Assembly (NCBI GenBank): GCA_023213395.1
Contig: CM041465.1
Coordinates: forward strand, 158,107,741-158,171,740
Origin: Cycas panzhihuaensis
Lineage: Eukaryota; Cycadophyta
Direction of reading: 5' to 3'
Length of the DNA: 64,000 nucleotides
Positions 20,580 to 33,800 of the stretch are shown here, one piece after another. A model generated the notes under the pieces. That model worked only from the letters and a program-made list of their open reading frames with translations, was not told where the DNA came from and did no database searches. Position 1 is the first letter of the stretch, and every line of letters starts with the position of its first letter. A program made the position numbers and the translations under genes.

Positions 20580-21498
20580 GCATATCATTAAATTAAAACT
20601 AGGGAAGGGACCTACTATTGTTCACTCATATTATTATAGATATAAATAAAAGATAAATATAGAGAGAGTTACATAAGAGTTATTAGATTATGGTGCCGTT
20701 ATATTAAGCAAAAGCTCTTATGCATTCCTAGTTATCCTAAGTAAGAAGAAGGATGGATCTTTTTGAATGTGTGTTGATTATAGAGCCTAAACATGATAAT
20801 ACTAAAAAATAAATATTCTATTCTATGTATGGATGACATTACATATGGGCTATATGGAGCAAGGTACTTACCCAGATCGATTTATGCTTAGGATATTACT
20901 AAATAATAATCAGACCTTACGGTACAAAGAAAATAGCCTTATAAACACACTAAGGGCTATACAAATTTAAAGTGATGTAATTTGGATTAACAAATATCTC
21001 AATAACATTTTAAGAAAATATGAATCATGTATTTATACTATTTTTAAGGAGGTTTATCATGGTCTTCTTTAATGATATTTTTATCTATAGTAAAATATAA
21101 CAAGAGCTTTTGGTATAGATCTAATTAATATTACAAGTTTTTTAGGATAATCATTTTTTTATAAAGAAGTTAAAATACTATTTTGGAAGAAAAACTTTAC
21201 AATACCTTAAGTGCATTATTTTAGAAGATAGAATTGGAATTGATCCTACTAATGTACAAACTATTCTCAACTAGTCCATACCAAAGAATGTATTAAAACT
21301 AAGGGGGTTTCTGGGAATCATTGGATATTATAAAAAATTTGTTAGACGATATGCCAATATAGCTAAACCCCTAATCAATCTTACCAAAAAGGATAACTTT
21401 AATTAGGACAAGAATACTAGCTTGAGTTTTAAAAAGTAAAAAAAGACTATTACTATAGCTCTAATCTTAGCCATACCAAACTTCACTAAACATTTCAT
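20580..21498 (+). pseudogene. Reverse transcriptase of element C, up to the insertion point
   Basis: Islands in changing frames: a fingers/palm part with LVILSKKKDGSF (about 20720), a catalytic region near 21050-21090 reading MVFFNDIFIYS where FFDDILIYS is expected (one Asp changed to Asn), and a clear connection block at 21297-21400, [20 protein letters not shown] followed by KPLINLTKK. The frame ends NFTKHF at the junction with element D. Function lost. Confidence 0.75.
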
Positions 21499-21835
21499 CA
21501 AAACTTGGCCTTTAATTGATATTCACTATTATTAATGAGTTTCTCACTTCATTTATTTTTTATATGATTAATTAGGGATTGTTTCATATTGTACTAGGCC
21601 ATGTTTTGATGAAATGTGATGATGGTTTTTGTTGGATGATGTATGTTGAATGATGATGATGTAATATTATACTTTTTCACCTACAGATGAGTGCTAACTA
21701 TGGCATTAAACTCTTTCTTTCATGATTATTCTAACTTATTTTTCCTTTAAAACATTCTTTTGCTTTATTCTTTATCTTGATTTCACCTTTTTATTATCTT
21801 ATTATTATTATTTTTACGTTTGAGTTTATAGTTTT

Positions 21836-22148
21836 TAAAGGAAAGATGGATCTAGGGAATAAATCACTCATATGCATACAATGGTAATGGAAAATGAAAA
21901 AGAGATGAAAATAAGATATAAGAGTAAATCTTAGAGGTGAGAATGAATAATGACTTCTTCCTTGAGATTTCATCTTTTATTATTGAGGGTGAGCATTAGG
22001 GTTAGGATTTTCTTGCCTAATAACATGAACCTGAAACTACATCCAAATACACATGAAGAGTATTTCACTAAGAGGCTAATGCTAATAATATACCTTAAGG
22101 TCACTTAATTAATATATACAAATGACTTTGATACATTAAGCTCTTTTA
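21836..22148 (-). repeat. 3' LTR of element E
   Basis: 313 bases, reverse complement of the LTR type seen in element F. Its TG end has become TA on the + strand (TAAAGGAAAGATGG for TGAAAGAATGATGG). Confidence 0.9.
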
Positions 22149-22259
22149 ATCCCCTCCCTTAATGGTGGAAGGTCATTTTGAAAAAATCTATTCTACGAGG
22201 TCTTTATTTGAGCTTCATTATTATAGTGAAATTCTAAATGACATTTTTATGGGAAAACC

Positions 22260-22572
22260 TGAAAGAGGTTAATATATCAAGGTGATTTGTGTAGATTAAT
22301 TAAGTGACCTTAGGATATATTGTTAGAATTAGTCTCTTAGTAAAATGTGCTTTATATATATTTATATATAATTTTAGGTTCATATTATTAAGTAAGAAAA
22401 TCCTGAACTTAATGCTCACCCTCAATAATAAAAGGTAAAATATTAAAAAGGGAGTAATTATTCATTCTCACTTCCAAGCTTTACTCTAATATATTGTTTT
22501 TGTCTCTTTTTCATTCTCCATTACCATTGTATATATGTGAGTGATTTATTTCCTAGATCCATCATTCTTTCA
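22260..22572 (+). repeat. 5' LTR of element F
   Basis: 313 bases starting TGAAAGAGGTTAATAT and ending CATTCTTTCA, followed by the primer site at 22575. 22587-24580 is leader, repeated in reverse in element E (about 33.85-35.8 kb), without a coding domain. Confidence 0.92.
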
Positions 22573-24582
22573 TGTGGTATAAGAGCTAGAAGAAGATCAA
22601 TTCATTCCATTCCATTTGCATATAGTCATTTTGCCTCTCCTTCATTATTTTTAAAATTTTGAGAGATTTTTTTATCATGGAAAGCTTGTATTTCATTTAC
22701 AACATATTTTAATATCCTCTATTTATTTGAAGGTGCATTGAGGATCAAAGTTGTTAGTTGGAAGAAGGTTTCTTGGCTTTAGGCTCTTAGGAAAAATTTA
22801 TTTTTTATTAATCTTTGTAGCTAATTTTAAATTTATTAAGGGAGATTCTATTTATTTTTTTATCATAAATCAATTAACAGTTATAAAATATATATTGTAA
22901 AGTTATAGGATAAACTTTTGATTATTTGTAGGTGGAAAAAATAAGCCTAAACCTTTCAGAAAAAGACTATTTAGCCATACAAGAGGTGAAAATAAAAAAA
23001 TATCTATTTTAGTTAAAAATTTACAAGGAGGGATGCCCAAGCAAGACAAAGTGTTTTATCTTCTACACCATCTCTAAATTCTACCTTGATTACCTTCAAA
23101 AAGTAGAAGTTCAATTAGCCCTAATCTGACTATTTTTTTAAGAATTTTTCTCAACAATTTTAATGCATATTAAAATTTCATGAGGGATTTAGTAGATGTA
23201 GCCTCAAGGAATGTAACAAATCAAGTTTTATCAGATTTAATGTACTAGAGAGAAATATTTCTTCAAAATTTAGATTTATGGTAAGGAAAGTCTTATAGGA
23301 GTCATCAAGTTTTGAGTTGTTTCTACTCATTTTAAGAAGTTTCACTAGAAGACTTTTTGACTCACCATAATGAGATCTATCATCAAGGAGAGTGAAGTTT
23401 TGATCTAAAATGTTTCAACCGTTTTGTATGGTTGCATGACCATAGAGAAGTTTCTGATAAAAGATTCAGATTCCTCTCACTTTTCCTAGTACTTTCTCTT
23501 TTAGTCAAAATTTAAGTTTAGAAGTAAATTTTTAAGTTTTTTACTTTTTCCCTTTTATTAACAGAAAAAAAAAAAAGATTTTTTAAATAGTAAAAGCAAA
23601 AAAAAAAAAACTCATTGTAATAGTAAAACACTTGGATCGTAGTAAAATTTGGTGTTTATATTTAACATCTTTGTATATTTATTTATGTACATGCATATTG
23701 ATAGACAAAAGTATAAAAGCAAGAATTAACATATTAATAATTCATTTTAGCAATATAAATGTAAACATATTTGTATATTACCTAAAATGAATCCATTATG
23801 TTCAATTTACCTCTAGTTCTTGACTTATGTGCATACTTACCTTGGTTGAAATAGACTATGATTGGTCGAAGTTCATGTATTAAGGGAGGTGTGAATTTCA
23901 TATTGGGTCTAGTCTTAACCAGAATTCTGGTGGAGTGATAGGTTAGCCATACCTATGTGATTCCTTTAGGGATTTTTCTGATAACCAACAAGCACAACTA
24001 AAATGTTAATGCAATATTAAAATTAATCTGGTCTAATATCTATTATAGCCTTAGGATATGTACGTACCATTTGACTCTTTGGAGGAGGTATATAACTACT
24101 CACTGGTGAACTAGGTGAGGACTGGGAGTACTTGGGCTCCACTGTGACTTGGAATTCATCACCAAGTGTAGGTGTGGCTATCATAGGTGAAGGTCTTAAT
24201 CATATACTAGAAGCCTTAGGTATCGAAACCTCACCTATATTTGGATATAAGTTAGAGGTTAATAGTATGACATATCATCACTCTTTGTTAGCTCGACATT
24301 AGGCCTCATTCTTACATAATTACTTATACTCATTCTTCATAGTTGTTGAAAAATACTTAATCATTGCTTGCCTTTGCATCATAGTATTTATTTCTATATC
24401 CTTGCTGCATCAAGTGTATTAACCATACATATTAATGGCATATACTTCTATTATCTCTTCTACTTCTTTATTATCACCATGTCATCTTAATTTAAGCAGA
24501 ATATCAACTACATATTGAAAGGCAAAGAAAATTAAAATTTGTGGTATACTAGTGTTAAAAATACTATAAAGTATAAAGGCCT

Positions 24583-25600
24583 TTGGAGAACCCACTTACA
24601 ACCTACACCCATTATAAGTGCAATAACTACAAAGTTGATTCTTTGTGTAGCCCTTGTGCTGATGAAAAAATTACATTTAACTCCATCCTGACTCACCCAA
24701 CGTTGTCACTAAAAGCTCTTTGGAATACTCGTATGAGCCATGTTCACATCGATAGACTTAGAGATCTTTGTAATACTCTTCTAAGTCTTCCAAAGTTCTC
24801 CTCCAAGCCCTTCAAATATGAAGCTTGTATCATTGCCAAATCTCATCGATAACCCTTTCACAAAAGTCAGTGAAAATCGAGCCATCTATTACAAGTGGTA
24901 TACTCTGATCTATGTGGACTAATATATCTCTTTTATTGATAATTTCATTAGGAAAGTATGGGTAGTTTTTCTACACAAAAAAGATAAAGCCTTTTATGTA
25001 TTCAAAGAATTCAAAGCCCATATTGAAAAAGAGTCATGTTATCAACTCAAATGTCCTTGAATTGATAATGGTGGTAAATATATCTTACATGAGTTTGAAA
25101 GCTAGCTTCAAAATAATGGCATCAAATATCAAACAATAGTAGTAGGTACCCCATAGTAAAATAGAGTTGCCGAGTGCATGAACAAGACAATCATGAACAT
25201 GGATCGAGCTATGTTAGTATATAAAATATACCTGCCTACCTATGGGATGAAGCCATCTAGATAACTGTTTATTGCATCAATGTTGTTAACCCATCAAAAG
25301 AAGGATAATCACCTAATGGAAAGTAGTTAGGACAAGACCCTATTATTCACTACTTAAAAAATTTTGGCTGTATATGCTATTCCCATATTCTAGATGTAGA
25401 TCAAAATAAACTCCAGCCAAGGGAACTTAAGGGCACCTTTATCGGATACCCTATGAAAAACTAAGGGTATAAGGTCTTAATACCTTTACAATAAAAAATC
25501 ATCATTACTAGAGATATTATTTTTATAGAGATAGAGGATTAGTTGCTTAAACTAGACTCTAGAACACCCTCACGCTACTACAATAATGTTATCAAGTATG
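24583..25600 (+). pseudogene. GAG-pre-integrase and integrase of element F
   Basis: 24583-24852 reads CADEKITFNSILTHPTLSLK then ALWNTRMSHVHIDRLRDL and YEACIIAKSHR, the pre-integrase zinc region (LWH-R-GH changed to LWNTRMSH). Integrase islands follow with VHEQDNHEH, a PAYLWDEAI block, INVVNPSKEG and RELKGTFIGYP near 25430. The N-terminal part of this frame is the scar of the gag deletion: protein upstream of CADEK joins 5' leader sequence. Confidence 0.75.
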
Positions 25601-25620
25601 ATTTTTAGATTCTAAAATTT

Positions 25621-25643
25621 GAGGGGGGAGGGGGGAGGGGGGG
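25621..25643 (+). other. Internal G-run in element F
   Basis: GAGGGGGGAGGGGGGAGGGG followed by GGG: three runs of six or seven G in pol, between integrase and RT. It could act as a second (central) polypurine tract or form a G-quadruplex. The same site in element E (30714-30728, C-run on the + strand) is also a long G-run on its coding strand. Confidence 0.7.
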
Positions 25644-26189
25644 CATATACATAAATTACTCTAAATATTAGAAGTTGATAATAGAGCCTTAGAGAATATA
25701 AGTTGTGATTTTGAACTGATGAGTGCACATCCAACACCATCGTTTTAAGATAATAGAGTTGATAAAGATAAAGCTATCATAAAACAATTATCCTCTCTAC
25801 CTTTAGTTGACAAAGGCAAAACAGTGGTAGAAGGACCATCTTACCTATGTGCATTAATATCCTCATTACAAAATGATTATTTTAATGAATACGATGAGAA
25901 CCAAGAAGTTGAGGAAATCAGGACCTCATTCCCAACTCGAGGATCTCGTGAAGCTTACTAGCTCAACAAGGATATATGACCAAATGAGGTGGGTTAAACT
26001 AGCACTTAAAGTGCCCATAGAGTAAGGAATTATGAATTATTATATATTGAGCTTGAATTGGAAGAACTGCATCTTACTCTTAATAAAGAGCCCCTCTTGT
26101 ACCAGGAAGATGTGAAACATATAGTTTAGAGAAATGCAATAAATAAGAATACTAATCTCTCATAAAAAATAGTATATGGGAGCTCATTG

Positions 26190-27590
26190 ATCTATCACTT
26201 AGTAGAAAGGCAGTTCAAAATAAATGGGTGTTAAAAAATAAATATAGATCAAACGACACCCTTGAAAAACATAAGGTGGGGTTCGTAGCTAAAGGATTCA
26301 CACAAAGGAAAGACATTGACTATACTGAAGTCTTTGCATCTACAACCAAGTGGCCTACAATTAGAACTCTTGTAGCCTTGGTTGTTCAACAGGGATAGAA
26401 AATCCACTAGCTTGATATTAAATGGCGTTTCTCAATGGAGATCTTGAAGAAGAAATTTACATGGCTCAATTAGAAAGATACGAGATTAAAGGTCAAGAGC
26501 ATAAAGTTTGTAGACTCAGAAAGTCTTTGTACAGAGTTAAACAAGCCTCTCATACTTGATTTGCTAAGTTCTCTAAAAGAATGAGGCAATATGGATATAA
26601 GGTTTGTGACTACCAAGATATTGATGCAACATTATTCATCAAGTGCCAAAAGGATAAAGTCACTTATCTCATAATCTTTATAGATGATATGCTAGTAATG
26701 AGTAATAGTGAATAAGCAATAACCCAACTAAAAAAGGACTTTGGTAAAACATTTGAATTGTCTAACCTTGGTTTGATGAAATATTACTTGGAAATTAAAG
26801 TAATATAAAATAATGAAAAAAATTTCCTCTCCCAAGAAAAATACATTAATGATCTTCTAACCAAGTTTCAGTTAGAAGATACTCAACCAATGGCTTTACT
26901 TATGGACTCTAATACAAAACTCTCAACTGATGGTGATACTAGGGAGGCAAACATAACACTCTATAAAAAACTTGTAGGTAGTCTCATCTACACTACCAAT
27001 GTAAGGCTAGATATTACATACTCTATTAATATTCTTACACGATTCATGACAAATCCTAAGTAGAATTGCTAGTAGGCTACAGTTTAAGTGTTAAAACACC
27101 TAAAGATAACCAACAAATTTGGTCAGTTGTATGAACCTAATAATAAATTTAAGTTTTTTTTCCATACATAGACTTAGAGTTTATAGGAGATAAAGATACA
27201 AGAAGATCTACGTCTAGGTATGTAACATTTCTTAGAACAGCACCAATATCATAGAGATTCATATGCCATAAAATAATTACTAATTCAATTGCCAAAGCTG
27301 AATACATTACTACTTCTGAGACCAATAAGGAGGTGATATAACTTAGAAAATGATTGAAAACATTAAATATCACCTAAATAAGTCCTACAAGCCTTTGTAT
27401 GAATAATTAACTAGCAATCCACATGGCAAAAAATCCTGTGTTTCATACTTGTACTAAGCACATAAGTACGAAAATTGACAGAATTAAAGAATTTGTTCAT
27501 GATGGCATATTCTAACTAAAATACTATCCCACACTAGATCAAGTGGCTGATATCTTTATCAAACTGCTATAAAGGGTGAAGTTTAAATAG
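26190..27590 (+). pseudogene. Reverse transcriptase and RNase H of element F
   Basis: In order: KAVQNKWVLKNKYRSN (W-FK-K), VGFVAKGFTQRKDIDYTEVF, TIRTLVALVVQQG, NGDLEEEIYMAQLE, RLRKSLYRVKQASHT, YLIIFIDDMLVMS (FIDD for YVDD), SQEKYINDLLTKFQLEDTQ, GSLIYTTN. RNase H islands GDKDTRRS and TKHIST-like text run to about 27590. This is a typical Ty1/copia RT with the Asp pair intact, but at least five stops break it. Confidence 0.85.
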
Positions 27591-28078
27591 TTCTAAAGGT
27601 AGCTCGGCCTTAGGCCCTCCATCTTTGATCGATCAAAGAAGATGGCAATATGATCATTATACTCTATTCTGTTTATGAAAACTTCTTATAGGCATAGGAG
27701 AATAATAGTAAGTCTTTGATCTATCCTATTTATGAAAACTCCATATGGGCATGGAAGGATAAGGGTTATACTAGTTTAGAAAATTAAAACCTGTGAAAAC
27801 CTGAAAGGGCATAGGGGATGATCAAATGGTATATGAAGACTTAGAAGATTAAGCTGCACATTTAAGCTAGTTGGCTATTAGGCTACATCAAGTGCCACCT
27901 TGGATATTTTAATTTATAAAAAGGGATATAGATCATAGAAAGTCTATAGGTTTTTATTTCCCATTAGAGTTTTTTCACAAAAGTGTCATTTAGAATTTCA
28001 ATGTAATAATGAGGCTCAAATAAAGATATTATAGAATAGATTTTCTCAAAATGACCTTCTACCATTAAGGGGGAGGAT

Positions 28079-28391
28079 TGAAAGAGGTTAATGTATTAAG
28101 GTCATTTGTATAGATTAATTAAGTAACCTTAGGATATATTATTAGTATTAGTCTCTTAGTAAAATGTACTTCATGTACATTTAGATGTAATTTTAGGTTC
28201 ATATTATTTAGCAAAAAAATCTTAACCCTAATGCTCACCTTTAATAATAAAAGCTAAAATCTAAAGGGGGGAATAATTATTTATTCTCACCTTTAAGATT
28301 TTCTCTTATATCTTATTTTCATCTCTTTTTCATTCTCCATTACCATTGTGTGCATGTGAGTGATTTATTCCCTAGATCCATCATTCCTTCA
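28079..28391 (+). repeat. 3' LTR of element F
   Basis: 313 bases from TGAAAGAGGTTAATGT to CATTCCTTCA, preceded by the polypurine tract AAGGGGGAGGA. Confidence 0.92.
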
Positions 28392-28739
28392 AAACTCTCA
28401 TGGGGAATAGAAACCCATAGACTTTCTAAGATCTATAACCCTTTTTATAAATCAAAATGGCTAAGGTGGCTCTTGATGTAGCCTAATAGCCAAGTAACTT
28501 AAATGTGTAACTTGATTTATTAAGTTTTAATATACTATTTGGTCATCTCCTATGCCCTTTCAGGTTTCTATAGGTTCTGATTTTCTAAAACTAATATAAC
28601 CCTTATCCTTTTGTGCCTACATGGGGTTTTCAAAAATAGGATAGAGCAGTGACTTACTCTTATTCTTCAACATGCACAAGGGGTTTTCACAAATAAAATA
28701 GAGTATGATGATCTTATTTCTATCTTATTTGATCAGTTG

Positions 28740-30200
28740 AAGATAAAGGTCCTAAGGTTGAGTTATATTCGTCACTATTCAAACTTCACCTTTTATAGTA
28801 GTTTGGTGAAGATATCGGCCACTTAATCTACTATGGGGCAGTATTCTAGTTGAATTATTCTATCATGAACTAATTATCTAATCCTATGGACTTTTGTACT
28901 TATGTGTTTGGTATGATCGTGAAATATAGGATTTCTTGCCATATGGATTGTTGATTGATTATCAACACAAAGGCAAATAAGACTTGTTTGGATGGTATTC
29001 AATATTTCTAATAATTTTTTAATCTATATCACCTCCTTGCTAGTCTAAAGAGCATCAATTTATTCAACTTTAGTAGTTGAATTAGCTACTATCTTCTACC
29101 ATATGGATCTCTATGATATTAGTGTTATTCCAAGAAACATTACAAACCCAGACATAAATATTCTTGTATCTTTATCTCCTACAAAGTCTGAGTCTATATA
29201 TTCAAAAATCTTAAATTCATTCTTAGGTTTATAAAATAGACCAAATTTGTTAGTTATCTTTAGGTATTTTGACACTCAAACTATAGTCTACTAATGATTC
29301 TACCTAGGATTTGTCATGAATTATATAAGAATGCTGACAGAGTGTGCAATATTTAGGTTTGTATTAGTAGTGTATATGAGACTACTTACAAGTTCCTTGT
29401 AGAGTGTTATATTTGCCTCCCTAATTCCACCATCATCTAAGAGTTTGGTATTAGGGTCCATAGGTAAAGCCACTAGTTGAGCATCTTCTAACTGAAACTT
29501 GGTTAGAAGATCATTGATGTATTTTTCTTGGGAGTGGAAAAATTTTCTATTCTTTTGTGTTACTTCAATTCCCAAGTAATATTTCACTAATCCGAGATCA
29601 GATAATTTAAATGTTTTGCCAAGGTCATTTTTCAACTGGATTATTACCTATTTACTATTACCTATTACTATCCATAAATATTATGAGATAACTGACTTTA
29701 TCTTTTTATCGCTTGATAAATAATATTACATCAATATCTTGGTAGTCATAAATCTCATATCCAAGTTACCTCATTCTTTTAGATAACTTGGAAAACCAAG
29801 CATGAGAGGCTTGTTTTAAGGCCATACAAGGACTTTCTGAGCCTATAAACCTTATGCTCTGGCCCTTTGATCTTGTATCCTTCTGGCTTAGCCATATAAA
29901 TTTCTTCTTCAAGATCCCCATTAAGAAATGTAGTCTTAATATTGAGCTGGTAGATTTTCCAACCCTGTTGAGTAGCTAAGGCCATAAGAGTTCTAATTAT
30001 AGGCCACTTAGTTGTAGGTGTAGAGACTTCAGTGTAGTCGATGCCTTTTGTTTATGTAAATACTTTATCTACCAACATCGCCTTATATTTTTCAAGGATG
30101 TTGTTTGATCTATATTTATTTTTTAATACCCATTTATTTTAAACTACCCTTTTGCCAAGTGATAGATCAACGAGCTCTCATGTACTATTTTTTATGAGAG
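28740..30200 (-). pseudogene. Reverse transcriptase and RNase H of element E
   Basis: On the - strand: QQGWKIYQLNIKTTFLNGDL then EEEIYMAKPEGYKIKG and KVYRLRKSLYGLK (29985-29779), the Ty1/copia RT fingers and palm (LD-K-AFL-G-L; here Asp is Asn). LGLVKYYLGIEVTQ, SQEKYINDLLTKF and SLIYTTN follow (29635-29321). The RNase H part (about 29290-28740) survives as islands. The copia YVDDML catalytic box falls in a decayed gap near 29650-29700. Confidence 0.85.
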
Positions 30201-30899
30201 ATTAGTATTCTTCATTCATTGCATTTCTCTAAATTGTATGTTTCACATCTTCTTGGTATGAGAGGAGCTCTTCATTAAGAGTAAGATGCAGTTCTACTAG
30301 TTTAAGCTTAGTATATAACGATCCTTACATCTTTACTCTATGGGCACTTCGAGTGCCAGCTTTACCCACCTCATCTAGTCGTATGTCCTTATTGAGCTAG
30401 CAAGATTTACGAGATCCTCGAGTTGGGAATGAGATCCTCATTTTCTCAACTTTTTAGTTCTTATCTTGTTTATTAAAATGGTCGTTTTGTGAGAAGGATA
30501 TTGACTTGCTTGGGGAAGATGGTCCTTTTACTATTATTTTACCTTTGTCAACTAAAGGTAGAGAGGATGATTATTTTATAATGGCTTTACCTTTATCAAC
30601 TCTACTATCTTTAAAGGATAGTACTAGATGTGCACTCATCTGTTTAGAGTCATAGATTATATCCTTTGAGGCTCTATTGTTAGCTTTTAATATTTGGAGT
30701 AATTTATGTGTATCCCTCCCCCCCCCCCTTAAGAAATTTAGAATTTAAACATTATACTTGATAACATTATTGTAGTGGTGTAAAGGTATTTTGGAGTCTA
30801 GTCTAAGCAATTGATCATCTGTCTCTACACAAATGATATCTCTGGTAATGATGATTTTTTATTGTGAATGTATAAAGATCTTATACCTTTTTTGTTCAC

Positions 30900-32464
30900 A
30901 GGGTATCTGACAAAGATGTCTTTAAGTTCATTTAGCTAGAGTTTATTTCGATCTACATCCAGAATGCAGGCATAATATATAGAGCCAAAATTTTTGAAGT
31001 AGTGAACAATACGGGCTTGTCCTAACCACTTTTAGTTAGGTGATTATCCTTCCTTTGATGGGCTAACAACATTGATACAATAAATAACTATCTTGTTGAG
31101 AAGACAAGGTCCCAACACTAAAACCGCCACCGAGATCTAACTATTCTTACAACTAGTTATAGAAATTGAAACTAAAAATTACATACAAGTTTTTAAACCA
31201 TAGATAAAATAATAAAATGAATAAGAAAGCCAAGCATCACAAATACACATGATATAACGTGGTAAAACCCTAACAGTATGCTAGGGAAACATCTACATAG
31301 GAAATGTATCAATCTTTATTATTATAGAACGGAGAAAATATACATAGTCCTGTAGCAGAGTGCTCACAACAACAACAACCAGCCACCTAACTCCTCACAG
31401 TATATTGAAAACAATCAACATAAATGAGAAATACCCTAAATTAGGCTACATGGGAGGGTTATCTAAGGCACAAATCTTGACTGTAGAATCTAGGGTATTT
31501 TTTGTAAATGACCATGTTTCTCTTTACAATTTAATATATTTTAGTGCTAAATTTTTGGGTTGGGGGTTATCACCCCTGAACCCCCTCTTTGTAGGGGGTG
31601 TTCCACTTCCCCCACACCCCCCTGGTCAAGGGGGGTTCGCACCCCCCTTGGAACCCCTCGAGGAAGGTTTGGGGGGGAAATCGCGCTGCCAATCTGTCAA
31701 AATTTTAGCCTCCTAACCATTGTTGTCACATTACCTAACATGTTTAGATGGATTTGGCCCATAGGCAAGTATGTACATTTTTGTATACCAACATAGCTCA
31801 AGCCATGTTCATGATTATCTTGTTCATGTGCTCGGTAACTCTATTTTACTAGAGTACTTGCTACTATTGTTTGATATTTATTGCTATTATGTCGAAGGTT
31901 GATTTTAAACTTATGTGAGGTATATTCACCACTATTATCAGTTTAAAGGTATTTGAATTGATAACTTGACTTCTTTTCAGTGTAGGCTTTGAATTCTTTG
32001 AATATACAAAAGACTTTATCTTTTTTATATAGAAAAGCTAACCATACTTTCCTAGTGAAATCATCAATGAAAGATATGCAATATAACTTACCCTTCAGTG
32101 AAGGAATGGGCATTAGTCCATGTAGATTAGAGTGTACTAATTATAATGGATGTCTTGATTTCTACTAACTTTTAGGAAAGAGTTATTGATGAGATTTGGC
32201 AATAATACAAGCTTTATATTTGAAGGGCTTGGAGGATAACTTTGAAAGACTTAGAAGAGTGTTATAAAGATATCCAAGTCTATCAATATAAATATGGCAT
32301 ATGTGAGTATGCCAAAGAGCTTCTAGTGATAATGTTGGGTGGGTCAGGATGGTGTTAAATATAAATTCTTCATCGGAACAAGAACTTTGGGCACCATGAG
32401 CTTCAGAAGATAGAGAATCATTTAGTTGAAAGAGTTTACCAGTAAGATGTCCAGTCAAGACCAC
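30900..32464 (-). pseudogene. GAG-pre-integrase and integrase of element E, interrupted
   Basis: 32464-32183 on the - strand gives FNTILTHPTLSLEALWHTHI then CHIYIDRLGYL, ending FKYKACIIAKSH: the LWH-R-GH----RL and C--C--GK pre-integrase zinc region with Cys lost. Integrase core islands run on to about 30900 and are interrupted by the solo-LTR-like insert at 31094-31740, close to the AYLWDEAI / INVVNPSK region seen in the copy F. Confidence 0.75.
31094..31740. mobile_element. Solo-LTR-like insertion in element E integrase
   Basis: 647 bases that interrupt a copia stretch continuous in F. It starts TGTTGAGAAG and ends ACCTAACA, so it has short TGTT...AACA ends like an LTR. No internal coding. 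The 5 bases before (TATCT) and after (TGTTT) differ by two transitions, so a target duplication is possible but not proven. The central part (31560-31690) is packed with alternating C- and G-runs. Confidence 0.6.
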
Positions 32465-32499
32465 TCAATCAATTGGAGGGTGAATGATATGGAGAGTCT

Positions 32500-33800
32500 G
32501 GTCGTTTGTAGTTATACTCAAATTAAATCTACGAGAGATAAGTGTGGATAAGAAGAGCATGTTTTATTTAAAATTGAGTATGTATAGGACATCAAGCAAT
32601 GTAAAATCTCTTAAGCTTGGGAGTTTCAGGCAAATGTTACTAATTCCTTCAATAAGTTGTTATGATTTGTCAACTATATAAACAACTCCTTAAACATTTG
32701 AGTCAAATGTTTGATATAGACTGTGATTACACGTTATATGTTGGGTTGCTCCTGTGTCCATGATCTACTGTCCATCGATTGAAGCAACACTATTTATATT
32801 TCCAATAGGGTTTGACATTGGTGAAGGGAATTCATAAGTGATATATCCACATTGAGCTTTAAAGTATCTCTATGGTTGGTCAAAGACATTTGATGCTAAA
32901 TATCCCTCAATTCTTTAAAAGTGTGCTTACACAAAACCTACATCACTAAATGATTCTTCAGAAGTTTTTTCAACAATATAAACTCCATATTTTGGTTGGA
33001 ATTTGGCCAACTTATAATTAACAGTTCTGTAGTCTTTTACAAAGTGTCATTTATAGTTATACCGATCACATATAATAGTTTGATTATGAGTCCCTGAAGA
33101 GGTACTAGTTTGGCCTAACTGTCTTAATTTTTATTAAGGTAGCCCTTGGCCTTGAGATTATTGAGGCTGTGATTGAGGGTTTGGTTGACCATATAGATGA
33201 TTTCTTATGTTTCTTCCTCTTTCTCTTGCTCGATTGTTTCCTTTGCTATGAGAGGGACCTTGATTCTTTGTGTAGCAAGCTTCTTATTCCACCTCAAAGA
33301 CTACATCTAGAAGAGAGTCAGAGGCTATAAAGTTAGTATCAAAGGTCCTGTTAAATTCTTTAAACTTCTCAGCAAGTGCTTCAAAGTTAAGTATTTTCAA
33401 TGTTCCACTAGATAAAAAACTTCTAAGCAAGTTTTTATAATCAAGGACATGTAGATATGATTGGATCAAGAATGCCCAAGTGATGTATTGGGTCTTAAAA
33501 TCTTTATCAATTGTCTATTTTTTTAGTCAAAGGAGTTTTATTGTCTCATGATCTTGTCCCTTCTACATTTTTAATTTGTTCATTTTTAGAATAAGATGAA
33601 CAAATTCTAAGTCTGGCTTGGTATCAAAGTTCTTCTTAAAACTTCAAAAACCTTTTAAGCTATATCATGTTGCTCTTCATCAATCAAGTTGTGTAAGGAA
33701 TGATTAGTAACTAATAGAATGCCTACATGAATCTTTTCATCATCTATCTCCCATTGTAGCTGTTACAGGTATGATGGATATAGGATGCAAGTAGGCTCTC
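32500..33800 (-). pseudogene. gag of element E
   Basis: - strand frame 33469-33284 (MIQSYLHVLDYKNLLRSFLS...) and a degraded zinc knuckle near 33040-33080 reading CDRYNYK-stop-HFVKDY where C--C---GH----C is usual. The copy F lacks almost all of this interval. 33800-35814 is leader/5' region with no coding domain; the frame 34119-34364 on the + strand is an antisense shadow. Confidence 0.55.

Larger units (their letters stand above)
22260..28391 (+). mobile_element. Element F: Ty1/copia, same family as E, inserted into E in opposite orientation
   Basis: 5' LTR 22260-22572 and 3' LTR 28079-28391, both exactly 313 bases (TGAAAGAGG...CTTTCA / CCTTCA), about 86% identical by hand count. The 5 bases before are AAACC and after AAACT, a target duplication with one change. 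Primer site TGGTATAAGAGC (22575-22586); polypurine tract AAGGGGGAGGA (28068-28078). 6132 bases, about 1.38 kb shorter than E without inserts, because most of gag is missing. Non-autonomous and full of stops. Confidence 0.93.

Noticed and set aside
25621-25643. G-run as the element's 3' polypurine tract
   Set aside because: A proper polypurine tract adjoins the 3' LTR at 28068-28078; the G-run is in mid-pol.
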